From contig NZ_CP106798.1 of assembly GCF_025642155.1 (NCBI RefSeq), positions 5,580,001-5,644,000 of the forward strand: a DNA stretch of 64,000 bases, written 5' to 3'. Positions within the stretch are counted from its first letter, which is position 1; the number at the start of each line of letters is the position of its first letter. The notes under the pieces were generated by a model. That model made no database searches, was not told the DNA's origin, and saw only the letters and a program-made list of their open reading frames with translations. The stretch comes from Streptomyces sp. HUAS 15-9. GTDB taxonomy: Bacteria; Actinomycetota; Actinomycetes; Streptomycetales; Streptomycetaceae. A program made the translations under genes and the position numbers. Below, in pieces: positions 29,057 to 37,800 of this stretch.

Positions 29057-29850
29057 CGGTTGTTCTCCTTCTGAGCGGGGCCGGGCGTGGGGAGGGGAGG
29101 TCCGGGGTCAAGGGGTCCGTCGGCGGGTCCTGGTGGGGCGCCGGGGACGGTACGACCGCCCCGACGCCAGGACACCTGTCCGTGACGGAAGCCCGCTGTG
29201 CGCAACGCCCTTTCCAGCAGCGCCAGTTCACCCGACCTGGGAACGCCGATGAGCCAGGCGTCGGTGTCCGATGCCACGAGCTGCATGGGCGCGCGCTCGG
29301 GGCGGTGCTCCAGCCACGGGCCGTACCGCTCCCGCCCCAGCGGGGTGAGCGGGGTGACGATCTGGTTGGCCGAGCCGCGCCAGATCAGGGTGGTCGGCAG
29401 ATCGGCCCGGAACGGCTCGCTGATCACCGTGTCCGCGAGGCCGCCGGTCACCTCGGGAGCGCGTTGCTCCAGGACCTTCAGGGGGTGGCCCGTGTAGACC
29501 AGGAGGTCGACGGGGCGGCCCGCCGCTTCGTCGCGGGCGGCCCGCAGCAGCGCGGTCAGCGCCTCCGGCTGGTCGCCCGGCTCGCCGCCGGACACGGTGA
29601 GCCCGTCCGCGCCCCGGTCGAGCGCCCGCCGCCAGATGGCCCGGAAGTCCTCGGGGGTGAGGGGAGAGCCGTCCCCGGGCGACCATGTGTCGTGGGCGAG
29701 GCAGCCCGCGCAGCGCACCGAGCAGCCCTGGGTCCACACACCGAGCCGACGGCCCGGGCCCAGGGCCGTGACGGGGTGGTGCAGTCGGTTGACCCGCAGA
29801 GCCGGGCCCGTCGAAGCCGCTCCGGTCCGCTCCTCGCCGGTCAGTCCCAT
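29053..29850 (-). CDS. radical SAM protein (NrdG-like, single 4Fe-4S cluster)
   Basis: 265 residues. C43-X3-C47-X2-C50 in TQGCSVRCAGC binds the SAM-cleaving [4Fe-4S] cluster, and SGGEP (87-91) is the SAM-contact motif. The size and N-terminus resemble glycyl-radical activases such as NrdG, but no glycyl-radical enzyme is nearby. There is no C-terminal SPASM domain; the last ~30 residues are Pro-rich. It overlaps the ATPase gene upstream by 10 bases and the pseudokinase by 4. A modification of a partner in this island is inferred. Confidence 0.85.
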   Translation of the reverse strand: MGLTGEERTGAASTGPALRVNRLHHPVTALGPGRRLGVWTQGCSVRCAGCLAHDTWSPGDGSPLTPEDFRAIWRRALDRGADGLTVSGGEPGDQPEALTALLRAARDEAAGRPVDLLVYTGHPLKVLEQRAPEVTGGLADTVISEPFRADLPTTLIWRGSANQIVTPLTPLGRERYGPWLEHRPERAPMQLVASDTDAWLIGVPRSGELALLERALRTAGFRHGQVSWRRGGRTVPGAPPGPADGPLDPGPPLPTPGPAQKENNR

Positions 29851-31790
29851 ACCGGTCTCCAGCCGTCGTTCTCGTCGTTCTCCGGTATGAGGTCCGACAG
29901 GGTGATCCGGGAGCCCTCGGTCCTGGGCCTGTGGAACAGCTCCCGGCTGAGCGGGTTGACCACCGAGCTCTCCACGAGGTTGAGGATGCCCCGTGCCCCG
30001 AGGCCCAGCTTGGCCACGGCAGCGTCCATCAGGGCGTGACGCGCGTCCGGGCTGACCACCAGCTCGGTCTTGTGGACCGTCCGCACGCGTGTCACCACCG
30101 AGTCGAGCGAGCGGTCCAGGACCCTACTGGCGGCCTCTTTGTCGATGAACCCGAGCGTGACGTAGTTGTCGCCGAGCCGGTTGCGCAGCTCCGGGCGGCC
30201 GATCTTGCGGTCGAAGAAGTCCTCGTAGGCGGCCCGGAAGTGGTTGAAGTAGGCGTCCGGGCTGTGGGTGAACTGCTGGAGCAGTTCCTCGGCCCGGTGT
30301 ACGGCCGCGTCCGGGTCGTTCTCCTTCTCGTTCCCCTCCTTCGTCGGCTGGGTGCCGAGGTTGGAGGTGAAGATGATGAAGCACTCGGAGAAGTACACGG
30401 TGCTGCCCCGGCTGTCGGTGAGCCGGCCGTCGTCCAGGATCTGGAGGAACAGGTCGAGGATGCGTTCGTGAGCCTTCTCGATCTCGTCGAAGAGCAGCAC
30501 GCAGGCGGGCTGCGCCCGTACCGCGTTGGTGAGTTCGCCGCCGGAGTCGTAACCGACGTACCCGGGCGGCGCGCCGATGAGGCGCTGGCGGCTCTCGTCC
30601 ACCCGGAACTCGGACATGTCGAAGCGCACCGGCTGTGCCTCCTCCCCGAGCAGCAGCGTGGTGACCGCGCGGGCCAGCTCCGTCTTGCCGACACCGGTGG
30701 GCCCCGCGAGGAAGAGGACGCCGCGCGGGCGGTTGCGGGCCGCCGAGGACTGCGCGCCGGTCAGTCCGACGGCTGCCCGGGTCAGTACGTCCACGGTCTT
30801 GCGCACGGCAGTCGGCTGCCCCAGTACCCGGCGGGACAAGTAGGCGTCGGCGCCGGCGAGTTGGCGGCGCACGGCGTCGCCCGCCCAGGGGTCGTCGGTG
30901 ATGCCCACCCGCACCAGCCGGGCCGCGTCCGAGAAGACGGTGGGCCCCGGCGGCAGCGTGGCGGCGGTCCGTACGGTCGTGTGCACCTGGCGCGCGGTCA
31001 TCCCGTCGGTGGCCCCCGCGACCGACTTCAGCTCCTCCTCCTGCGCCTCGGCGCCGAACACGCGGCGGACGAAGCGGGCCGCGAGCTGCGTACGGCGGTC
31101 GAGGTTCGGGCGCAGCAGCCGGATCACCCGGACGGAGTCGCTGGCCACCGGGAAGGCCGAGGGCAGGTGGTCCTGCTGCTCGCACACCCAGATCAGGGTG
31201 AGCCCGAAGGCCCGCTCCCCCGGACGGCCCGGCATCGGGATCGTGGGGGCCGTGTGGCCCAGTGCCTCGATCGCGGTGAACAGCGTGCGGTCGGCGCGCA
31301 TCAAGGTGTCGCTCGGCAGCGCGTGGGCGGCGTAGGGCACCACGAGGGCGACCGGCACGGTCAGCCCGTCCTCGCCGCTGAACAGGTCGTGCAGAGCCAC
31401 CAGGAGTCCGCGCAGCTCGACCGAGTCGAACTCCGTGCCCTCGTACCTCTTGAGGAGGTCCGCGATCCTCGCGTCCGCGGTCCTACGGTCCTCTGTCCGG
31501 GGAGCGGGTGCGCGCGGGTCCTCCGGGTCGTCCACGCGCTCCAGCCCGCGCAGCGGGTCCAGGGTCAGCAGCGCGCCGTACCCCCGTGCGCGGCACACCT
31601 CCCACAGGACGTCCTGCAGGGTCACCAGCCGTACGGCGCCTTCGGGCACGGGGAGTTGATGGAGATCGCGGACATTGCCGGTGAGCAGGAGATGCGGGGC
31701 GAGGGAGAGCGAGAGATCCACCTCGCGCATCCATGCCTCGGGCAGGGCCGTCCGCCCGTCGCGGGGAGTGCTGTCGGCGGGAGTGGTCAT
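29841..31790 (-). CDS. ClpA/B D2-like AAA+ ATPase of the CHAT island
   Basis: 649 residues. The first ~300 have an AAA-like pattern (LLLTGNVRDL, ALTLIWVCEQQ-type strands) but no Walker A, so this half looks inactive. The second half is a full Clp/HSP100 D2 module: GPTGVGKT (363-370), a pore loop GYVGYDSGGEL, Walker B LLFDEIEKAH, sensor 1 FTSN and sensor 2 GARGILNLVE. It would unfold or remodel proteins with ATP. It lacks the ClpB middle coiled coil and a ClpP-binding loop is not evident. It overlaps both neighbouring genes. Confidence 0.88.
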   Translation of the reverse strand: MTTPADSTPRDGRTALPEAWMREVDLSLSLAPHLLLTGNVRDLHQLPVPEGAVRLVTLQDVLWEVCRARGYGALLTLDPLRGLERVDDPEDPRAPAPRTEDRRTADARIADLLKRYEGTEFDSVELRGLLVALHDLFSGEDGLTVPVALVVPYAAHALPSDTLMRADRTLFTAIEALGHTAPTIPMPGRPGERAFGLTLIWVCEQQDHLPSAFPVASDSVRVIRLLRPNLDRRTQLAARFVRRVFGAEAQEEELKSVAGATDGMTARQVHTTVRTAATLPPGPTVFSDAARLVRVGITDDPWAGDAVRRQLAGADAYLSRRVLGQPTAVRKTVDVLTRAAVGLTGAQSSAARNRPRGVLFLAGPTGVGKTELARAVTTLLLGEEAQPVRFDMSEFRVDESRQRLIGAPPGYVGYDSGGELTNAVRAQPACVLLFDEIEKAHERILDLFLQILDDGRLTDSRGSTVYFSECFIIFTSNLGTQPTKEGNEKENDPDAAVHRAEELLQQFTHSPDAYFNHFRAAYEDFFDRKIGRPELRNRLGDNYVTLGFIDKEAASRVLDRSLDSVVTRVRTVHKTELVVSPDARHALMDAAVAKLGLGARGILNLVESSVVNPLSRELFHRPRTEGSRITLSDLIPENDENDGWRPVWD

Positions 31791-33132
31791 CCGTCACCTC
31801 GTGCTTGGTCCGTGCGCTGTGTCGCCGTCCGCCGGGTCGCCGACCGGGCCCGGTTGATCGCGGCGGCCTCGGCCTCCGCCCGCTCCGTCGCCTCCCTGGT
31901 GCCCTGCGCGCGAGCGACGGTCTCGGCGGCGAACGCCCCCGCCGGGGCCTGCTCCCGCCAGGTGCTCGCGAAACCCCGGGCGGCGAGCCGCGCGGTCAGC
32001 TCGTCCATGTCGGCGCACATGTGCTCCTGCGCCGCCCGGTCCGCCGCCGGGTCGCCGCCGGGCATCCGGACGATCTCCGCGGTCAGCGAGTCGGCGTCGT
32101 CCAGGTCGAACCTGACGGCGTGGTGCGGGAACGTGTCCGGGAGGGGGACGAGGACGCTGTCCGCCGGATGTCCCGCGTCGCCCGCGTAAGCCGTGCTCTC
32201 GTGGGGTCCCACGGTGCTCGCGCGCCGCTGTGCCGTCATCGGGCCGGGTGCGTCGGTGAGGGACCACACCTCGCTCATCGCCGCGTGGACCGCCGCGATG
32301 AGCTCGGTGCGGCTCTCGGTGGCGGTGAGCCGGCCGAGCACCTCCTGGGCGACCCGCAGTACATCGCCAAGACGCGCGAGGTCGTCCCCGCACTTGGCCT
32401 CCTGGGCCCGCAGCGTGTCGGCGTACGCGGGGGCCTTGGGGTCGCGGGCGGCCGCGACCTGCTCCGCCACCAGCGCGATCCGCTCGTGCAACAGCACGGC
32501 CTCCTCGCGGGCCCGCGCCGCGCGTTCTGCCTCCCGGCCCATCGCGGCGAGCCGCGCGAAGGCGGCCTCGGCACCGGGTGCGCCGACCAGTACCGCGCGG
32601 GCCGTGTCGTGCACCTCGTCCGCCCGGTCGGGCAGCGCCTCGGCCAGCTCGGCGGCGCGGGCGAGCATGGTCGCGGCCTCACGTTCGGCCGCCTCGGCGC
32701 GGGCCCGCTCGGCCGCCGCTTCTGCCTCGGCCCGCTGCCGCGTGCTCTCCCGTTCGCGCCACGCCGCGAGTTCGTCGGCGGCCGTGGTGCTCGGACGGGC
32801 CGCGGGGGCGGCACCTGTCGCGCGGGACGTGCCGCCGCGCGCTCGCGAGCGAAGCCCCGCGCGGCGCAGTCCAGTTGCTCCTCCACGGAGGTCAGCCGCG
32901 TGCGTAACGCGCTCAGTTGCTCGGCCAGGGCGGCCGAACCCTCCTCGATACCGGGCGTGGTGACCAGCGGTACGCCGATACGGACCTTGGTGACCGCCTG
33001 GGTCGCGGCGCAGCGGCGGGCCAGCCGACGGGCGTACGCGCGCGTGTCGATGAACTCCTGCTGGAGGCGCAGGCACCGGGCGTGCTCCTCGGCCGCGAGT
33101 CGTTGCCAGTCGATGATCACCGAAGAGCTCAT
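31787..33132 (-). pseudogene. coiled-coil protein of the CHAT island, apparently frameshifted
   Basis: The likely N-terminus is MSSSVIIDWQRLAAEEHARC from 33132; it stays coding-like to about 32815, then degrades into Arg/Pro-rich sequence. The C-terminal part (AADELAAWRERESTRQR onwards) is in another frame and runs to 31787 as a long Ala/Glu/Arg coiled coil. The switch needs a -1 shift (one missing base). The G5 run at 32804-32808 is a good site: one more base joins the two frames into continuous protein of about 448 residues. It may be a sequencing error, a true mutation or programmed frameshifting. The end overlaps the ATPase start by 4 bases. Confidence 0.6.
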
Positions 33133-33380
33133 GCATCCCCCGGATGTCGTGCCGTGCACAGGTGCGGTGCGCGAGGAGCACACGGTATCGGACGGAGAGT
33201 CAAGATCATTACGATGTAGGCGATTTGAGGTGCCGTGACGCAATTCGTAGGTCATGATGGATTCGCCGAGGCCCACGGCCCACGGCCCGCGACGGCCGGA
33301 CGGTTCCCGGCGAGCCGCGCGGCCCCCGCCGCCGTCACAGACCGACGGTCACAGACGGCCAGAGACGATCAGGGACGAGA
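33133..33380. promoter_or_regulatory. divergent promoter region of the CHAT island
   Basis: The 248 bases between the two gene arms must hold both promoters. An AT-richer stretch (about 33199-33260) is the best place for them. I see no strong palindrome and no confident -35/-10 pair. Confidence 0.4.
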
Positions 33381-33635
33381 ATGAACGACTCCGTGACGCC
33401 CTCCGAGGACAGACCGGCCGACGACGGCCTCGACGGCGCCCACGACGACCTCGCCTCGACCTTCCCGCCCGCCGCCGGCCCCTCCCTCGCGCACGGATAC
33501 GCCTGGCGTTGCGGGGCCATCGACGCCTCCGGCGACGGCTGTACGGAGGCCCACAGCGGTACCGCCGACTGGACCGACAGCGGCATCGAGGTCTGCCCGG
33601 TGCACGGCAACCGGCTCGAGTACCGCCTGCCCTGA
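33381..33635 (+). CDS. small Cys-containing protein of the CHAT island
   Basis: 84 residues; acidic first half, then C44, C54 and C72-P-V-H75, which could bind a metal ion. There is no membrane helix or signal peptide. GGGACGAGA-type purine sequence precedes ATG 33381. It is the first gene of the rightward arm, 32 bases before the membrane protein gene. I do not recognise a family. A small zinc-binding adaptor is one possibility. Confidence 0.55.
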   Translation: MNDSVTPSEDRPADDGLDGAHDDLASTFPPAAGPSLAHGYAWRCGAIDASGDGCTEAHSGTADWTDSGIEVCPVHGNRLEYRLP

Positions 33636-33667
33636 GGCAGGAGACGGGCGAGAGGGGTGGGGAACGG

Positions 33668-34819
33668 TTGGAACTGCTGAGCGCGTACGCGGTGGGCCGC
33701 GCCAAGAGCTGGCTCGCCCGGATCAGCGGCGGAGCACTGGTCTTCTGGGCGGTGGCCGGTCTCGCGGTGCGATCCTGGCTCCCGCCGACACGCGGCTGCG
33801 CGGGCGCGCGGGGCAGCGCGGGGATGTGGTGCCAGGGCAACCGCTTCGACGTCGTCGCCCTGTGCGTGTACGGGGTGCTGGCGATCGCGGCTGCGGTGGG
33901 CTCCACACTCGTGGCGGCGGCGGCCTCCGCTCCCGTCGTCCGCTTCCTCGCCGGGACCTCCTGGCCGGTGGCCCGGGGGCTCGGGCGCTGGACGGCCTGG
34001 CGGGTGCGGCGGCACCGACGCGTGTTCAAGAAGCTGCTCGCGGCCGACCCCGTCGCCCAGGGCACGAGCGCTCCCGCGCAGCCCGCTGCCACCCCACCCG
34101 CCCCTGCCCGGCCCGCCTCCGACCTGGCCCGGCTGACGCTGGACCGCGCGCGGGGGCGGCGGCGCCGGTACCCGAGGGAGTTGCTGATCGCGCCGACCCG
34201 TATCGGCAACAGCCTGGCCGCGATGACCGAGCGGGTGACCGGACGGCACGGCTGGGACCTCGCGACCTGCTGGGAACTCATCGACCTGGCGCTCCCGGAC
34301 CAGCTGAGCGGCCGCCTGCGGGCCGACTCCGACCGGCTGACCACGCGTGGGCAGAACCTGCTGTGGGCGGTGCTGACCTGCCTGGTCGCCGCCGTGGGCC
34401 TGGGTGTGACGGTGTGGCGGGACGACGGCGGAGCGCTGGTGCTCGGCGCCTTCCTGACGGCTGCTCTCGGGGCCGCGCTCGCCGTGTTCCTGCTCTTCCG
34501 GGGGCTGTGCGCCGCCGTCGACGTGTACTGCGACAGCGTGGAGGCCGTACTGGTCGCCGCCCGCGCCGACATCTACCGGGTGGCGGGCTGGCCCGCCCCC
34601 GCCACGCCCGCCGAGGAGCACGAGCGGGGAACCGCGCTGAGCGGTTACCTCAGCCGCCGCGGGCTCCAGGCACCGGACACACGGTTCGTCGTACCCTCGG
34701 AGCCCGAACCGGCGACGGCGCCCGCGCTCACGACGCCCCCGGCCGCCCCCGCCGCCACCCTGCCCAACCAGTCCGAGAACCACTTTGGACCGGCCCCCTC
34801 GGGCCAGGCGGCGCCATGA
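33668..34819 (+). CDS. four-helix membrane protein of the CHAT island
   Basis: 383 residues from TTG 33668, supported by the purine run AGAGGGGTGGGGAA just upstream; GTG 33692 is the alternative. Two helices near the N-terminus (GALVFWAVAGLAVRSWL, VVALCVYGVLAIAAAVGSTLV) and two around 230-290 (NLLWAVLTCLVAAVGLGVTVW, LVLGAFLTAALGAALAVFLLF) flank a basic cytoplasmic loop of ~120 residues. The C-terminus is Pro/Ala-rich. No known domain is seen. Its stop overlaps the CHAT gene start by 4 bases, so the two products are probably made together and may form a membrane complex. Confidence 0.65.
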   Translation: MELLSAYAVGRAKSWLARISGGALVFWAVAGLAVRSWLPPTRGCAGARGSAGMWCQGNRFDVVALCVYGVLAIAAAVGSTLVAAAASAPVVRFLAGTSWPVARGLGRWTAWRVRRHRRVFKKLLAADPVAQGTSAPAQPAATPPAPARPASDLARLTLDRARGRRRRYPRELLIAPTRIGNSLAAMTERVTGRHGWDLATCWELIDLALPDQLSGRLRADSDRLTTRGQNLLWAVLTCLVAAVGLGVTVWRDDGGALVLGAFLTAALGAALAVFLLFRGLCAAVDVYCDSVEAVLVAARADIYRVAGWPAPATPAEEHERGTALSGYLSRRGLQAPDTRFVVPSEPEPATAPALTTPPAAPAATLPNQSENHFGPAPSGQAAP

Positions 34820-37800
34820 CGGACACGGTGCCCACCACCCCCCCCGGCCTCAACGGCCTGCCGCTGGGCGGAGCGCTCGCGGACGAGGACGACGCCTGGG
34901 ACGTGGCGGCGACCCTCGCCCGCGCCTGGGCCGTCGGCCCCGACGGCCCCGGCATGACACCGCCGATGACGGACCTCGCCCTGTGGGTCGCCGCCGAGGT
35001 CGACCACTTCGAGCGCGCCGAGCCGCTCCCCGCGCCGCTCCACCGGCTGCGGTGCCGGACCGTCGCCCTGCTCCGCCGCACCGCCCCGCCGCCCCTGCTC
35101 CACGACCGGGTGACCCGGCAGCTGAGTCTCGCCCTGCTGCTCTTCCACTCCGGCGGCCTGACCGGCGAGCGCGCCGAGGGCGGTCCCACGGCCCGGATCA
35201 CCGAGTGCCTGGAGGCACTGCACCTGCTGGAGGACGCGTACGAGTCCCTGGACGCCGCCCCGGCCCCGGGCCGTACGGCGCTGTCCACGGACGACTCCAT
35301 GCCGGAGCCGCTGGAGGTCCTCCACCTCCTGTTCCAGGTGCACGCGGGGCTGGACGACCTCCTTGACCTGGCACACGAGTTCCGGGCCCAGGTCGGGCCC
35401 GAGGAGAACACACCCGGCTCCACCGCACTCCGGAAGCTGGCGGGCAAGCTCCGGCTCCGCAGGCAGTACGTCCTCGCCCGAATACGGCGGCTGACCCCGG
35501 CCGACGACCAGGGCCTGCCCGTGTTCTCGGCGGTGGACGTGCTGACCGAACTGCAGCGGCTGCTCGGGGACGAGGAGGGCATGGCCTCGAGGCGGGTGGA
35601 ACAGGTGCTGGAACGCGCGCGGCGGACCCGCGAGGAAAGCGGCATCGACCCCGCCGCCGCACGGACCCTGCGCCTGCTCGAAGCACGCGTCGAGCTGAAG
35701 TGGAACCTGGAACACCGCCTGGACACCCCCGAGGGGAAGGCCGGCCTGCTCGCGACCCTGGACCATCTCGAAGGAGTCCGGCACCAGGGTGACGAGGCCG
35801 CGCTGCGCGAGTCCGTGCTGTTCGCGGAGGGCGCCACCCACGCGGTCAACGCCGGCCTCCTGCCGGTGTCCCGCGCCCCGGACATCGTCGAGGCGTGCGA
35901 CACGGCGCTCGCCGGACTCCCGTCCCGCGACTCCGAATACCCCAGCGCCCTGCTGGTCCGGGGCCTGGCCCGTGCCATCCTCGTCCGCTACTCCCTGTCC
36001 GAGGACGCCATCGCCGGTGTCATCGACGACGTGAGCCGGGCACTGCCGCTCGTACCGCCCGACCACCCCGCAGTGCCCAACGCCCTGCTCGTCCTCAGCC
36101 ACTCGCTCCTGCAGCGCAGCCACACCACCGGCTCCATCGCGGACGGCCGCAAGGCACTGGCCCTGCTGAACCGGTACGCGTCGGACACGCTCCAGACCGG
36201 ACCGGCCGCCGTGGTGCTGCGGCTGCTCCAGGCGCTGTCCCACCTCGTCTTCCACCAACGGGCGGGCAGCGAGGACGTCGACTGCGGTACGCCGCTCAGC
36301 CCCGGCGTCAACCACGTGGACGCGGCGCTCCTGATGGTCCGGCGCACCATGGACCGGCTGGAGAAGGACCGGCTCGGCGAGGTACTGACGTCGGTCGCCT
36401 GCCAGTTCGCCGCCCAGTGCTTCGCGCTGGCCGCTCAGCTGCCCGGCCGCGACAGCGCGGCCCTCGCCGTCGAGGCGCTGCCCTGGGCGGAGCGGGCCTG
36501 CGCCGCCGTCCGGCCCAACACCACCGACCAGCACCACATCCTGGTGCTGCGCGACTGGCTGCTGATGGTCTCGGGCGACGGCGGGGACGCGAAGGAACGG
36601 CTGCTGTCCTACGTCCGATCGCTCACCGGCCCGGCGGACCCGACGGACCCCGAAGCCGGACTCGCACGGCTGCTGCGCGGCTTGATCGGCCTGGCCGGAG
36701 CCGCGGCCACCGACTCCACGATCGCCGAACTGCGCGCCGCCGCCGACGAGGCCAGGAGCGGCCCCCTGTGGGAACTGCGTATCGAGGGGTCGATGCGGCT
36801 CGCCGAGGGACTGCGCAGGCGCGCCCTCAGCCACTCCTGGTCGACGCGCATGGAGTCGCTCGACGCCGCCCTGCCCGAAGGCTTGCTGCCGCCCGAAGCG
36901 ACCCCGCTGCTCGAACTGGCCCGCGCCCGCTTCGACCAGGTGCGTGCCGCGCGGGTCTCCCAGCCGGACCCCGACGGGCCCGACCCCGAGGGCGACTTCG
37001 AGGAGTCCCGGCTGATCGCCCTGCACTGCCTGCGCGAGTACGCCCGTACGGTCATGGGACAGGAGGACACCGCCGACGCCCTGATCCTCGCCCGCGCCGC
37101 CGGGGCGCTGGCGCAGCGGGCGGCGCGCTGGGCAGCGTACGACCGGGCCTGGGACCACGTGGTACAGGCCCTGGAGACCGGCCGGAGCATCGTCGAGCGG
37201 ACCAGGCTGCGCCCCGACACCGCCGCCCGGCTGCGCGCCGCCGGCGAGCACGACCTCGCGGACCGCTGGGAGCGGCGGCCCCCGGCACCGGCCGGCGCCC
37301 TGCCCTACCGGCCCGGTGACCCGGGCCGTGACCTGAGCGTCCCGGACCAGCTTGCCGCGCGGGTGGCCCGCGTCCTGGACGCCGACCGCCATGGCCGCGC
37401 CGAGGACGTGCCGACCGTGGCGTCCGTCGCCGCCGCGCTGCGGGAGACCGGCACACACGCGCTCGTCTATCTGCTGCCCTCCCCGCCGCCGGAGGCCAAG
37501 GACATCCTGGAGCGAGGCGCCGTCCTGATCACGGCGGACGGGAACGCCGAGTGGGTCCCTCTGCCCGCCGCACCCGGCGACGACGAGGCCCTGGCCCACT
37601 ACGTGGAAGCCCTGCGGGCCCGCACCCGGGGGACGGCGGACGAGGAGCGGCGGGACGCCGCCGCCGCGCACTGGCGGACCGCGCTCGCGGACCTGGCGGA
37701 ACGGGCCGGCAGAAGCCAGCTGTCACCACTGCTGCGAACGCTGGCGAGCCGCTGCGGACGGCGTGCCGACGGACGGCACCGGGTGGTGCTGGTCCCGGTG

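Noticed and set aside
33254..33667. N-terminal extension of the four-helix membrane protein
   Set aside because: The extension overlaps the small Cys gene in another frame, is Arg/Pro-rich and has no ribosome site.
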